Positions 1 to 8,546 of a stretch of 64,000 bases of DNA are shown here, piece after piece. The notes under the pieces are model-generated. The model made no database searches, was not told the DNA's origin, and worked only from the letters and a program-made list of their open reading frames with translations. Both the position numbers and the translations under genes were made by a program. This DNA comes from Treponema sp. (GTDB lineage Bacteria; Spirochaetota; Spirochaetia; Treponematales; Breznakiellaceae), in contig JAISAE010000080.1 of assembly GCA_031266875.1 (NCBI GenBank), positions 21,417-85,416 on the forward strand, written 5' to 3'. Numbering within the stretch: position 1 is the first letter of the stretch; each line of letters begins with the position of its first letter.

Positions 1-211
1 CGGGGTTCTGGCTCTGATACAGGTCGATGGCCTTCTGGGTCAGCTCGATACGTGTGGAGTTACCCCAGAATGCCCAGCGGACGGTTGTCGTTCCCGCTGT
101 TGTGGCGCTACCTGTTGATGGCGAAGACGTGGAACCCTGTCTAGTCCCACCGGCGAAAAGCATCGCGCTTGTAGTCATAAGCGCGATCAGTACGAATGCA
201 ATTTTCTTCAT
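1..211 (-). CDS. Sugar ABC transporter substrate-binding protein, N-terminal part (runs off the window)
   Basis: This gene is absent from the ORF track because it leaves the window. Read on the minus strand from ATG at 211 it gives about 70 residues. It starts with a lysine-containing signal peptide (MKKIAFVLIALMTTSAMLFA), continues with a Ser/Thr/Gly-rich linker, then TTVRWAFWGN, the usual start of a mature sugar-binding protein. An AGGAGG ribosome-binding site lies 4 bases upstream. No lipobox cysteine is visible, so it may be exported as a soluble or otherwise anchored protein. It follows two permeases and a GH43 gene on the same strand, so it should be the extracytoplasmic receptor of that importer. 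The substrate is not readable, though GH43 suggests arabinose- or xylose-containing glycans. Confidence 0.85.
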   Translation of the reverse strand, partial: MKKIAFVLIALMTTSAMLFAGGTRQGSTSSPSTGSATTAGTTTVRWAFWGNSTRIELTQKAIDLYQSQNP

Positions 212-289
212 GTTTTCCTCCTAAGAAGTGAAAATTGTATATTTATCAAAGGCTGGTCGTATACACGCCTGCCCTTAATACCAAAGTGA

Positions 290-1138
290 TTAACCCTTCA
301 TGCCAGTTGTAGCGATACCCTGTACAAAATATTTTTGCAGCGTAAAGAAGAGGATAAAGCTTGGCAAGAGGGAAACTACCGACATGGCGAACATCGCCCC
401 CCATGATGATATGCCCGATGCGTCAATAAAGAGCCTAAGCCCCATCGGAACGGTGTACATCTCAGGCGAGTTGAGGTAGAGCAACTGGTTAAAAAAGTCG
501 TCCCAGGTCCACAGGAACGTAAACAGCACTGTGGTGATCAATGCCGGAACACTGAGCGGCAGCACAATTTTGAGGTAAATGCCGAATTTATCACAGCCAT
601 CGATCCTCGCGGATTCATCCAAGTCTTTGGGAAGCCCGCGGATAAACTGCACGAGCAGAAAAATAAAGAAGGCGTCCGTAGCAAAGATTTTCGGCATGAC
701 CAGGGGCAGATAGGTATTAATCCAGCCAAACATACGGAAAATGATGTAGCGGGGAATGGTTGTTACGTGGGTTGGCAGCATCAGCGTAATCATCATAATG
801 GCGAACCAGATATTCCTGCCCGCAAATTTCAGCCGTCCAAAGGCATACGCGGTAATTGAGCAGAATATCGCGTTACATATCACGCACATAATGCAGACAA
901 AAAATGAATTTCTGATAAAGGTGCCAAAACCCACTATGCCGATGCCTTTCCAGCCCTCAACGTAGTTCTGGATAGTCCACGTTTTGGGGAGAAGGCTTGG
1001 ATCGCTGAATATCTGGGTACCCTGCTTGAACGACGCCATAATAAGCCAGATGACCGGATACAACATCACTACACCGAATATAATAATGATGACATTGGCA
1101 ACACCCGCGCTGATAAGCTCTTTCGTTTTTCTGATCAT
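290..1138 (-). CDS. Sugar ABC transporter permease, MalG type (CUT1)
   Basis: Inner-membrane permease of 282 aa, the usual size for the MalG half of a CUT1 sugar importer. It has about six hydrophobic segments. The cytoplasmic EAA loop that docks to the ATPase reads ESARIDGCDKFGIYLKIVLP around residues 175-195. The C terminus (YFVQGIATTGMKG) is typical of the family. It follows the MalF-like permease by 30 bases, with the binding protein downstream on the same strand, so the four genes form one operon. No ATPase gene is in the operon. The UgpC/MsmX-like ATPase at 18547 is the obvious candidate partner, by inference. Confidence 0.9.
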   Translation of the reverse strand: MIRKTKELISAGVANVIIIIFGVVMLYPVIWLIMASFKQGTQIFSDPSLLPKTWTIQNYVEGWKGIGIVGFGTFIRNSFFVCIMCVICNAIFCSITAYAFGRLKFAGRNIWFAIMMITLMLPTHVTTIPRYIIFRMFGWINTYLPLVMPKIFATDAFFIFLLVQFIRGLPKDLDESARIDGCDKFGIYLKIVLPLSVPALITTVLFTFLWTWDDFFNQLLYLNSPEMYTVPMGLRLFIDASGISSWGAMFAMSVVSLLPSFILFFTLQKYFVQGIATTGMKG

Positions 1139-1168
1139 CTCTGCTCTCCTTTTTCCCTTACTATAAAA

Positions 1169-2089
1169 CTATTCGCCGCTGCCGTAGGAGACGAGCGAAC
1201 CCGACAGCTTGAAGGAAAGCGCGGTAAGCACGGCGATGATCAGGAGCAGGAACCACGCCATAGCTGAAGCGTAACCCATCTCAGTCCACGCGAAACCCCG
1301 TAGATAGAGGTAGAGGCTGTAGAACATGGTGGAATCAACCGGTCCGCCGTTACCGCCCGAAACAATGAACGCCTGGGTAAAAGACTGGAACGCGCTGATC
1401 ATCTGCATAACCATATTGAAGAAAATGATCGGCGAAAGGCTCGGCAATGTGATGGCGAAGAACTGCCGGGGCGGGCTTGCCCCGTCCACACTTGCCGCCT
1501 CGTAGTATTCATGGGGTATCTGTTTCAGCCCCGCGAGGAAAATGATCATGGGCGACCCGAATTGCCACACCGCGAGGATGATCAGGGTTCCCAGGGCGTA
1601 CTTTGGGGTGGATATCCATGAGGGCGGATTCACAAATCCGATTACCTTGAGAATGGTATTGATCGCTCCGTCTCCAGCAAAGAGCCTGCGCCACAGCACC
1701 GCAATGGCCACGGACCCGCCGAGCAGTGTGGGGATATAATAGATCGTACGGTAGAAGGGGATGAGGCGGAGCTTCTGGTTCATCAGCATGGCGACCGCTA
1801 GGGCAAAGAGCAGCTTCAGCGGCACTGAGATAAACACAAAGCGCAGCGTAACAAAGAGCGAGTTCAGGAAGCGGGTGTCTTTGGGGTACTGGCTATTTCC
1901 CACAAACATCACAAAGAAGTTCCGCCACCCAACCCACTGCGGCGGCTGGAGTATGTTGTACTGGGTGAATGACAGGTACAGTGAGAAGATCATTGGGTAC
2001 AGCGTGAGTACAAAGAATCCCAGTAGCCAGGGAGCCATAAAGAGGTACGATGTTATATTGTCGAGTATCACGTTTTTTCTCAAAGCCAT
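1169..2089 (-). CDS. Sugar ABC transporter permease, MalF type (CUT1)
   Basis: Inner-membrane permease of 306 aa and partner of the MalG-like protein just downstream. The N terminus carries the first membrane span (YLFMAPWLLGFFVLTLYP), characteristic of LacF/UgpA-like permeases. The EAA loop is EYYEAASVDGASPPRQFF, about 215 residues in. It starts 12 bases after the GH43 gene, so the hydrolase and transporter are probably co-transcribed and translated together. It should import the oligosaccharide or monosaccharide released or trimmed by that enzyme. Confidence 0.9.
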   Translation of the reverse strand: MALRKNVILDNITSYLFMAPWLLGFFVLTLYPMIFSLYLSFTQYNILQPPQWVGWRNFFVMFVGNSQYPKDTRFLNSLFVTLRFVFISVPLKLLFALAVAMLMNQKLRLIPFYRTIYYIPTLLGGSVAIAVLWRRLFAGDGAINTILKVIGFVNPPSWISTPKYALGTLIILAVWQFGSPMIIFLAGLKQIPHEYYEAASVDGASPPRQFFAITLPSLSPIIFFNMVMQMISAFQSFTQAFIVSGGNGGPVDSTMFYSLYLYLRGFAWTEMGYASAMAWFLLLIIAVLTALSFKLSGSLVSYGSGE

Positions 2090-2101
2090 GCCATACTCCT
2101 T

Positions 2102-2989
2102 CTATGCGATGATGTTATTCGTTACGGACAAGACTCCGTCTTGTTCACTCAGCTCAATGAAGATGGGGCGTTCATGAGGCGTTTTATTCGGCGTATGAAT
2201 GGCGAGGTAGAGCTTGCCGTCTACGGTGTGGAACACCATGCCATGTCCCCCATCTGCGGCATACAGTGGTTCAGCCTGATGTCGCCACGGGCCGGTGATA
2301 TTGCCGCTTTCCGATGTGGAAACGCCGATGCTGTACTGTCCCGCCTCGTTGAACGATGACCATAGCAGGAGCAGGTCGCCGTTTTTCGCGGTATACACAA
2401 AAGGCCCGTCAGTAACGTAGTTGCCTGAATCGCGTCCGTGCAGAGGCCGGGTCCAGGGCGCGTCGCTGGCGTGGAAGAGTAGGCGCGGCGCGGCGCTTGC
2501 CCAACGCAGGTCTGGCGATAAGGGCATGAGGCACATCTCACCATCGCCCACCTGCTGCCATTCGTGGCAGAACACCATCCACGGCTTGCCCCGATCAATA
2601 AACAGGGTCCCGTCAAGACATTCCCAGTCACGCGGTGTAACCGGACCAGCGCTCCAGGGCTGAAACGGCCCAAGGGGATTGGTTGATCTGAGTATTGCGG
2701 TTCCCCGCCGTCCCTCATTGGGCTTAAACGTGGCAAACATGTAGAAGACGCCATGCCAGATGTGTACCTCCGACGCCCAGAAGTTCCGCGTTGCCCAGAA
2801 TCCAGCGGGTGGTCTGAACGCCGGAAACGGCCCCTCGAATGACCCAAGGTCTCCCTTGCTGACATATACGTCAAAACCAACCGCGTCCGCTCCCCAGATA
2901 TCTTTATCAGTTGACCCAAAGAGATACAGGAACTCGCCGTCGCGGAGTATAAAGGGGTCTCGTATTTGAATGTCCTGAATCTTTACCAT
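2102..2989 (-). CDS. Glycoside hydrolase family 43 protein
   Basis: A 295-aa five-bladed beta-propeller hydrolase by sequence. The N terminus has IRDPFILRDGEFLYLFGS, which contains the catalytic base Asp of GH43. Blade motifs follow (WASEVHIWHGVFYMFATF). WMVFCHEWQQ contains the likely acid Glu, and TDGPFVYTAKNGDLLLLW comes later. GH43 enzymes are arabinofuranosidases, xylosidases or arabinanases; the exact substrate cannot be called. No signal peptide is seen, so it probably acts in the cytoplasm on imported oligosaccharides. It is the first gene of the minus-strand sugar-uptake operon and lies about 100 bp downstream of a phosphofructokinase. Confidence 0.85.
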   Translation of the reverse strand: MVKIQDIQIRDPFILRDGEFLYLFGSTDKDIWGADAVGFDVYVSKGDLGSFEGPFPAFRPPAGFWATRNFWASEVHIWHGVFYMFATFKPNEGRRGTAILRSTNPLGPFQPWSAGPVTPRDWECLDGTLFIDRGKPWMVFCHEWQQVGDGEMCLMPLSPDLRWASAAPRLLFHASDAPWTRPLHGRDSGNYVTDGPFVYTAKNGDLLLLWSSFNEAGQYSIGVSTSESGNITGPWRHQAEPLYAADGGHGMVFHTVDGKLYLAIHTPNKTPHERPIFIELSEQDGVLSVTNNIIA

Positions 2990-3089
2990 ACAATAAGTAT
3001 GAAGCCAGAAGCGCCGGAGTGCTTCTCATTTCTTGCTGACTTTTGATCAATTCTTGTCTTCTTACTTGCGTTTTCAATTCATTTCTTAG

Positions 3090-4196
3090 CTATTGTCCAA
3101 GACAGGTTCCCACAGCAAGCGCGGTATCAAGCATGTAGTGGGAATGGGGAACCAGCTTGGTTTTATCCGCTGGTACGCTCAGGTCAACCGAGCTTATCTC
3201 ATTGCCAATAAGGGCGACCATTCTGCCATATTCTCCACGCGCCAGCAGATCAGCGGCGGCGGTTCCAAAGCTTGTGGCAAGTACGCGGTCGGAAGCGCTG
3301 GGAATGCCGCCCCGCTGCACATACCCAAGCACCGTAGCCCGCGTGGTCATGCCGGTTTCATCCTCAATTTCACGCGCCACCCGATAGGCAATGGACGGTG
3401 TTACTGTCTCCTCACGGTAACGCTTGCGTTCCTTCTTGTCCATGTCAGCCTCTTTGCGTGATAACGCGCCTTCCGCCACTACCACAATAGCAAAAGTTTT
3501 GCCGCTCCGGGTGCGCTCAAGGAGGTGGCGGCCAATAACCTTAATGTCGTAAGGAATTTCCGGTATCAGAATCACGTCGCCGCCGCCCGCGACACCCGCG
3601 TACAGGGCAAGCCAGCCGGTTTTATGCCCCATAAGCTCAATCACCATGACGCGGTTATGGCTCTGCGCCGTGGAATGGAGCCGGTCTATTGCTTCGGTTC
3701 CTATCGAAAGTGCGGAATTAAAGCCAAACGTGAGGTCGGTTCCCTGAATATCGTTATCTATGGTTTTAGGAAGCCCGATTACATTCAGCCCCTCCTGCCT
3801 AAGCAGGTGTCCGGTGGTGTTGGTTCCATTGCCGCCGAGGATAACCAGACAGTCCAGCTTGAGCCTGTGATAGTTTTCCTTGATGGCAATAACCTTATCT
3901 TCAGTAAAATCTTTTTCCAGCTCGTCGTTAGAGCCTTTCTTAAACGGCTTCTCGCGGCTTGTCCCTAGAATGGTTCCGCCCCGCGTGAGTATGCCGGAAA
4001 AGTCTTCCGGCTTGAGGAGGCGGGCGTCTCCTTCGATCAGGCCGCGATACCCATTGGCAATGCCGAGTATGTTCATCGCGTAGCGGTCGTGAGCGGCACG
4101 GCACACACCCCGTATGGCCGCGTTCAGACCTGGGCAATCCCCACCGCTGGTCAAAATACCAATGCTCTTTGTTACACTGGAGCGAATTGTTTCCAT
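3090..4196 (-). CDS. 6-phosphofructokinase, group III mixed-substrate type
   Basis: A 368-aa cytoplasmic glycolytic enzyme. The N terminus (GILTSGGDCPGLNAAIRG), GGTILGTSREKPF, PKTIDNDIQGTD and ELMGHKTGWLAL are family hallmarks. The Mg/donor-site loop reads GGNGT where E. coli has GGDGS. The Asp corresponding to E. coli D103 is therefore Asn, G104 is kept, and K replaces G124 (LPKTIDND). Gly at 104 is usual in ATP enzymes, while Lys at 124 is usual in pyrophosphate enzymes, so the phosphate donor is not decidable from sequence. No clear ribosome-binding site precedes the ATG. A second, different phosphofructokinase lies at 47724. Confidence 0.88.
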   Translation of the reverse strand: METIRSSVTKSIGILTSGGDCPGLNAAIRGVCRAAHDRYAMNILGIANGYRGLIEGDARLLKPEDFSGILTRGGTILGTSREKPFKKGSNDELEKDFTEDKVIAIKENYHRLKLDCLVILGGNGTNTTGHLLRQEGLNVIGLPKTIDNDIQGTDLTFGFNSALSIGTEAIDRLHSTAQSHNRVMVIELMGHKTGWLALYAGVAGGGDVILIPEIPYDIKVIGRHLLERTRSGKTFAIVVVAEGALSRKEADMDKKERKRYREETVTPSIAYRVAREIEDETGMTTRATVLGYVQRGGIPSASDRVLATSFGTAAADLLARGEYGRMVALIGNEISSVDLSVPADKTKLVPHSHYMLDTALAVGTCLGQ

Positions 4197-4305
4197 AATT
4201 TCAGTATCGGAATGAACGGCGCGGCGCGCTGCTCACTTATTGTACGAAATGCCTGGACACCGCGCAGCACCCCGCAGAGAGGAAACTAGGCGAAAGTAGA
4301 TTTCT

Positions 4306-4311
4306 TTTATA
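4306..4311 (+). promoter_or_regulatory. Possible -10 element ahead of the DHH gene
   Basis: A perfect TATAAT lies about 60 bases upstream of the preferred start of the DHH gene, in the divergent region between it and the phosphofructokinase. No convincing -35 hexamer is placed at 16-18 bases, so this is only a candidate. Confidence 0.35.
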
Positions 4312-4372
4312 ATATTGGGTTTGTTCATTGACTACGAACAAACCTGATTTTGCGAAACTAAGTGGAGGTGTT

Positions 4373-5290
4373 ATGCGCTTATTAACCAGATCCGATTTTG
4401 ACGGATTAGCCTGCGGCGCGTTACTGGAGTCTCTGGGGCTGATTGACGAATGGAAGTTCGTTCACCCCAAGGACCTTCAGGACGGGCTTGTGAACGTTAC
4501 GAATAACGATGTGCTTGCCAATGTTCCCTATGTCAAAGGGTGCAAGCTGTGGTTCGATCACCACTCCAGCGAAACAGAACGTCTGGGGAGCAAGGTGTTC
4601 TTTGAAGGCGTGTGCCGGAAAGCCCCAAGCTGCGCCCATGTGGTGTACCACTATTATGGCGGTAAGAAGAAACTGGGGCATTTCGCTGAGATGGTTCACT
4701 ATGTGGATAAGGTGGATTCAGCCGATTTGACACAGGCCGAGGTACTCAACCCTAGTGGCTGGATACTTTTAGGCTTCATCATGGATCCCCGCACCGGTCT
4801 TGGCAGGTTCAAGAACTTTACCATCAGCAATTATGCGCTCATGGAAATGCTGGCAAAAGCCTGTATCACCAAAAGCATCGACGAAATCCTGGCCATGAGC
4901 GATGTGAAAGAGCGCATTGATGTGTACTTCGAGCAGGACAAACTGTACCGCGAGATGATGCAAAAATATGCCCGCGCTGAGGATAACGTGATCATGGTCG
5001 ATGTACGAAACGTTGATCCAATATACGCGGGGAATCGCTTCCTGATTTACACCCTTTTCCCTGAGCAGAACATCTCCATCTGGGTGATGGACGGCAAGGA
5101 CAAGGCTAACTGTGCAATCAATGTGGGGTATAGCATCATCACCAAAACCGCCACGCTTGATGTGGGCAGTCTGCTGCTCAAGTACGGCGGCGGCGGCCAT
5201 CGCCAGGTGGGAGGCTGCCAAGTCGCTTACGAGGATGCGGATCGCGTGATCGCGGAAATTGTGGCTCAGTGCAAAACGCAGCCGGAGTAG
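4373..5290 (+). CDS. DHH superfamily phosphoesterase
   Basis: The track starts at a TTG (4328). I prefer ATG 4373 because GGAGG lies 5 bases before it and the core motif begins at once (MRLLTRSDFDGLACG), giving 305 aa. The DHH domain shows DFDGLACG and FDHHSSE for divalent metal binding. The C-terminal DHHA1 domain shows YGGGGHRQVGG. Family members hydrolyse phosphodiester or phosphoanhydride bonds of nano-RNA, cyclic dinucleotides or polyphosphate. The internal spacing does not settle which. It is probably cytoplasmic, as no signal or membrane segment is seen. Confidence 0.85.
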   Translation: MRLLTRSDFDGLACGALLESLGLIDEWKFVHPKDLQDGLVNVTNNDVLANVPYVKGCKLWFDHHSSETERLGSKVFFEGVCRKAPSCAHVVYHYYGGKKKLGHFAEMVHYVDKVDSADLTQAEVLNPSGWILLGFIMDPRTGLGRFKNFTISNYALMEMLAKACITKSIDEILAMSDVKERIDVYFEQDKLYREMMQKYARAEDNVIMVDVRNVDPIYAGNRFLIYTLFPEQNISIWVMDGKDKANCAINVGYSIITKTATLDVGSLLLKYGGGGHRQVGGCQVAYEDADRVIAEIVAQCKTQPE

Positions 5291-5303
5291 TTTTTTTTGA
5301 ACT

Positions 5304-5335
5304 AACACTGTCTGTTTTTGTAGACAGACAGTGTT
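5304..5335. terminator. Hairpin after the DHH gene
   Basis: An 11-bp perfect stem (AACACTGTCTG paired with CAGACAGTGTT) with a 10-base loop lies 14 bases after the stop codon. No T run follows on the plus strand. A T8 run precedes it, so it may act as a processing or factor-dependent stop rather than a classical intrinsic terminator. Confidence 0.5.
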
Positions 5336-5456
5336 GCGAAAAAGCGTAATATAAGTCTTATACTCTATATATAGTGTATTTCAAAAGAACATGTGCTATA
5401 TCTACACTATTAGAGGTAGTGAGCTGGACTGGCACAGGCTATGCTATAGTACCGGT

Positions 5457-6113
5457 ATGGAGATAGAAGTGGAAAAAACGCGACAGGAAGTATTAGTGGT
5501 TCAACTGCCAAAAGTACATACGAGGGTAATCAACTTCCATGAAGTAAAGACTGAAATCATCAGGAAAGCGATACATTTTCTTATCGCGTTAAGCCCTACG
5601 CTTGCGGAGCTTAACCATCCGCTCACCATGATTTTCCTTATGGCTGGCACGCTGTTTTACACATGGGTAGAATACCTGCGTCTTTCAGGCATCAATGTTC
5701 CCCTCATCTCTTCCATTACTAATATGGCGTCGCGCACCCGCGATAAGGGGCGGTTCGTGCTGGGGCCAGTTACGCTGGGCCTTGGCGCACTGCTTTCCCT
5801 CCTGCTCTACCCGTCGCCCGCCGCTACCATTGCCATTTATGCGCTGGCCTTTGGCGATGGCGTTGCTAGTCTCGTCGGCAAGCTCTTTGGCCGCTATCGT
5901 CCCGCATTCCTGCGCGGCAAAAGCCTCGAAGGTTCCATTGCCTGCTTTATGGCGGTGTTCCTTGCCGCCTACTACGTTTGCTGGGATTACAAAATCGCCC
6001 TGAGCGCCGCCATAAGCGCCACGCTTGCGGAGGCTCTGCCGATCAGGGACTACGACAATCTGATCATTCCGCTCATTGTAGGTTTCACGGTTAAGTTAGT
6101 AGCCGGTGTTTAG
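5457..6113 (+). CDS. Dolichol/polyprenol kinase-like (CTP-dependent) membrane protein
   Basis: The track begins at 5391. ATG 5457 is preferred because the upstream 22 residues look unlike the family and lie beside a TATAGT promoter-like element (5446-5451). No good ribosome-binding site is visible before 5457, so the start is uncertain. The product is 218 aa with six or seven hydrophobic segments. It carries RKAIHFLIALSP, ALAFGDGVASLVGKLFGR and KSLEGSIACFMAVF, signatures of the phosphatidate cytidylyltransferase/dolichol kinase/VTE5 family, which phosphorylates isoprenoid alcohols or diacylglycerol with CTP. The stop codon lies inside the first unit of the 21-bp array that follows. Confidence 0.75.
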   Translation: MEIEVEKTRQEVLVVQLPKVHTRVINFHEVKTEIIRKAIHFLIALSPTLAELNHPLTMIFLMAGTLFYTWVEYLRLSGINVPLISSITNMASRTRDKGRFVLGPVTLGLGALLSLLLYPSPAATIAIYALAFGDGVASLVGKLFGRYRPAFLRGKSLEGSIACFMAVFLAAYYVCWDYKIALSAAISATLAEALPIRDYDNLIIPLIVGFTVKLVAGV

Positions 6114-6612
6114 CTCCGAGCCTAGCGCGGTATGCTTCGAGCCTAAGCGTTGTTTAGCTCTGAGCGTATTGCGTTTGGTTCCGAGTGTATCGTGTTTAGC
6201 TCCGAGCGTATTGTGTTTGGTTCCGAGCCTAGTGCGTTTAGTTCCGAGCGTATTATGTTTAGCTCCGAGCGTATTGCGTTTGGTTCCGAGCGTATCGTGT
6301 TTAGCTTCGAGCGTATTATGTTTAGCTCTGAGCGTATTATGTTTGGTTCCGAGCGTATCGTGTTTAGCTCCGAGAGTATTGCGTTCAGTTCCGAGCATAT
6401 TGTGTTTAGCTCCGAGAGTATTGCGTTTAGTTCCGAGCGTATTATGTTTAGCTCCGAGAGTATTGCGTTTAGTTCCGAGCGTATTATGTTTAGCTCCGAG
6501 AGTATCGTGTTTAGCTCCGAAGCTACCGCGTTTAGTTCCGAGCGTATTATGTTTAGCTCCGAGCATATTATGTTTAGCTCTGAGAGTATCGTGTTTAGTT
6601 CCGAGGGTACAG
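6107..6612. repeat. 21-bp tandem array A (about 24 units)
   Basis: Imperfect head-to-tail repeats of 21 bases, consensus close to GTTTAGCTCCGAGCGTATTR, with alternating GCTCC and GTTCC variants. Because 21 is a multiple of three and the unit has no stop in several frames, the track shows three overlapping ORFs of 167-177 aa here (heptads such as FSSERIM, or NTLGAKH on the minus strand). None has a convincing start, so I treat them as by-products of the repeat. The array begins at the stop codon of the preceding gene and ends about 40 bases before the ABC ATPase gene. There are no unique spacers, so it is not a CRISPR array. Related arrays lie at 11528, 40243 and 52232. Confidence 0.9.
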
Positions 6613-6652
6613 CTAGGCTGCCCTGTCATTCCAATGTGAGGTACGCGCCCTG

Positions 6653-7456
6653 ATGATAGAGTTAAGGGATATACACAAAACGTTTCGCGTGGCTAGGCGT
6701 GAAAAAGGCGTAGTGGCGGCGGCAAAGGCGCTTTTTCACCGGCAGTACGAGGAAAAACACGCCCTTGCCGGCATTTCCTTCACGGTTGAAGCCGGCGAAA
6801 TCGTAGGCTTCATCGGGCCAAATGGCGCGGGCAAGTCCACAGCCATCAAGATTATGAGTGGAATTCTGGTTCCCGACTCAGGCCAGTGTACGGTTCTGGG
6901 CGTTACCCCGTGGAAGAACCGCGTCTCCTATGTGTCGCATATCGGGGTGGTGTTCGGTCAGCGAATCCAGCTTTGGTGGGATGTGCCGGTTCAGGATTCG
7001 TTTGAGCTATTGAGGGACATTTACCGGATTCCCCAGCCGCAGTTTGATGAAACGCTGGCGGAATTGACTGATGTGCTGGAACTGGCAGAGCTTCTGGCTG
7101 TGCCGCTGCGTCAACTCAGTTTGGGTCAGCGAATGCGTTGTGAGATTGCCGCCTCGCTCCTGCACAAACCAGCAGTGCTGTTTCTGGACGAGCCGACTAT
7201 TGGGCTTGACGCGATCTCAAAGCTGGCGACCCGCGCCTTTATTGCGCGGCTTAACCAAACGCGCAAGATCACGGTTATCCTCACCTCGCACGACATGGAT
7301 GACATAGAGGCGCTCACCGACCGAATCCTGCTCATTGACGCGGGGAAGATACGCTACGACGGTTCTCTGGCAGGGATTCGGGAACGCTATGACCATGACG
7401 GCGGGCGTAGTATTGAGGAGATTATTGCCGCGCTTTATCAGGACCGGAATCTATGA
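6653..7456 (+). CDS. ABC-2 type exporter ATP-binding protein
   Basis: A 267-aa cytoplasmic ATPase. Walker A is GPNGAGKST (about residues 54-62). The signature is the LSLGQRMRCEIA variant common in this ABC-2 subfamily, and Walker B is AVLFLDEPTIGLD. The H-loop is LTSHDMDD. GAGG at 6638 may serve as ribosome-binding site. The stop overlaps the next start as ATGA, giving translational coupling to a permease frame. The last 25 codons lie inside a tandem duplication. The two permeases downstream belong to the same ABC2_membrane_6-like family, so the complex should be one ATPase pair plus two different permeases. The exported compound is unknown. Confidence 0.88.
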   Translation: MIELRDIHKTFRVARREKGVVAAAKALFHRQYEEKHALAGISFTVEAGEIVGFIGPNGAGKSTAIKIMSGILVPDSGQCTVLGVTPWKNRVSYVSHIGVVFGQRIQLWWDVPVQDSFELLRDIYRIPQPQFDETLAELTDVLELAELLAVPLRQLSLGQRMRCEIAASLLHKPAVLFLDEPTIGLDAISKLATRAFIARLNQTRKITVILTSHDMDDIEALTDRILLIDAGKIRYDGSLAGIRERYDHDGGRSIEEIIAALYQDRNL

Positions 7457-7937
7457 AGCGGGAATATCATTTCAGCGCGTATTGGGCTATCTTCAGGATG
7501 CGCCTCATCGCGGGTATGCAGTACCGCGCCGCAGCTTGGGCAGGCATTGCTACGCAGTTCTTCTGGGGCGGCATAGAACTCCTCGTATACGCCGCCTTTT
7601 ATCGAAGCGCGTCAGCACCCGCGCCCATTGCCTACGGCCAACTCGCCGACCTCATTTGGCTGCGGGAACGCTATGACCATGATGGTGGGCGCAGTATTGC
7701 CGCGCTTTATCAGGACCGGAATCTATGAAGCGGAGAGGTCATTTCAGCGCGTATTGGGCTATCTTCAGGATGCGCCTCATCGCGGGTATGCAGTACCGCG
7801 CCGCAGCCTGGGCGGGCATTGCTACGCAGTTCTTCTGGGGTGGCATCGAACTCCTCGTATACGCCGCCTTTTACCGAAGCGCGTCAGCACCCGCGCCCAT
7901 TGCCTACGGCCAACTCGCCGACCTCATTTGGCTGCGG
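7379..7937 (+). repeat. Tandem duplication across the ATPase/permease junction
   Basis: Copy 1 (7379-7662, 284 bp) and copy 2 (7663-7937, 275 bp) each carry the last part of the ATPase gene, the ATGA junction and the first 70 or so codons of the permease. Copy 2 lacks 12 bases (GAGGAGATTATT, EEII in the ATPase tail), so the reading frame is kept. Most other differences between copies are third-position and silent in both reading frames; the exception is KREYHF versus KRRGHF at the permease start. Confidence 0.95.
7453..7728 (+). pseudogene. Truncated first copy of the ABC-2 permease, fused to an ATPase tail
   Basis: This 91-aa ORF begins with the ATGA junction of the ATPase gene. It encodes the first 70 residues of the permease (one or two membrane segments), then switches at the duplication joint to the ATPase C terminus (ERYDHDGGRSIAALYQDRNL). 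It ends in a second ATGA overlap with the complete permease. It cannot form a whole permease. Since the overlaps are intact, ribosomes may still travel through it to reach the full gene, so it may act as a coupling cistron. Whether the small membrane protein is stable is unknown. Confidence 0.85.
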
Positions 7938-8543
7938 CAGGCGTTTCTGGCGCTTGTGATGCTTTGGATGCAGGATAACAGCCTGCTCGACATGGTAGTA
8001 AAGGGCGATGTGGCCTATGAACTGTGTCGCCCTTTGGACCTGTACTCTTTCTGGTTTGCGCGACTCCTCGCGCTCCGGCTTTCCCGCGCTGCCCTGCGCT
8101 GTGTGCCTATTCTCGTGATTGCCGCCTTATTGCCTGAACCGTTTTGTTTTCACCTGCCGCCCAGCCCACAGGCCGCCGCCTATTTCCTGCTGGCGCTGGC
8201 CTTTGCCGTGTTTCTGGTCGTAGCACTTTCCATGTTTATCTACCTTCTTACCTTTATTACCCTTAACTCCTACAGTCGCCTTATCATTAGCGTTGCTTCA
8301 GACTTTCTCATGGGCGCATTGATTCCCATACCTCTGATGCCTGATTCTTTACAACGTGTCCTGGCCTTGCTGCCCTTTCGTTATATGGCCGACTTCCCGT
8401 TTCGCGTATACAGCGGCCATATTGCCGGAACTGAGGCGCTCGTAGGGTTAGGCATACAGCTATGCTGGATAATGTTTTTGACCATAAGCGGCGGCTTGGC
8501 ATTTCGCGGGATTCAGAGACGGCTTGTGGTACAGGGAGGATGA
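7725..8543 (+). CDS. ABC-2 type exporter permease 1
   Basis: Complete 272-aa permease with about six hydrophobic segments and no extracellular domain. It fits the ABC2_membrane_6-like family (inferred from the overall pattern MQYRAAAWAGIATQFFWGGIELLVY and LIPIPLMPDSLQ). The start overlaps the stop of the truncated copy by ATGA. It is followed after 3 bases by a second permease of the same family, so the two probably make a heterodimeric channel driven by the ATPase at 6653. Confidence 0.85.
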   Translation: MKRRGHFSAYWAIFRMRLIAGMQYRAAAWAGIATQFFWGGIELLVYAAFYRSASAPAPIAYGQLADLIWLRQAFLALVMLWMQDNSLLDMVVKGDVAYELCRPLDLYSFWFARLLALRLSRAALRCVPILVIAALLPEPFCFHLPPSPQAAAYFLLALAFAVFLVVALSMFIYLLTFITLNSYSRLIISVASDFLMGALIPIPLMPDSLQRVLALLPFRYMADFPFRVYSGHIAGTEALVGLGIQLCWIMFLTISGGLAFRGIQRRLVVQGG

Positions 8544-8546
8544 GTC

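Noticed and set aside
2221-2919. 232-aa frame inside the GH43 gene
   Set aside because: Arg/Cys-rich translation in a second frame of the GH43 gene; no support.
6096-6653. Three overlapping ORFs (177, 177 and 167 aa) in array A
   Set aside because: They exist because the 21-bp unit has no stop in these frames; none has a ribosome-binding site or unique sequence.
7335-7978. ORFs 7335-7676 and 7628-7978
   Set aside because: Out-of-frame shadows of the duplicated ATPase/permease segment.
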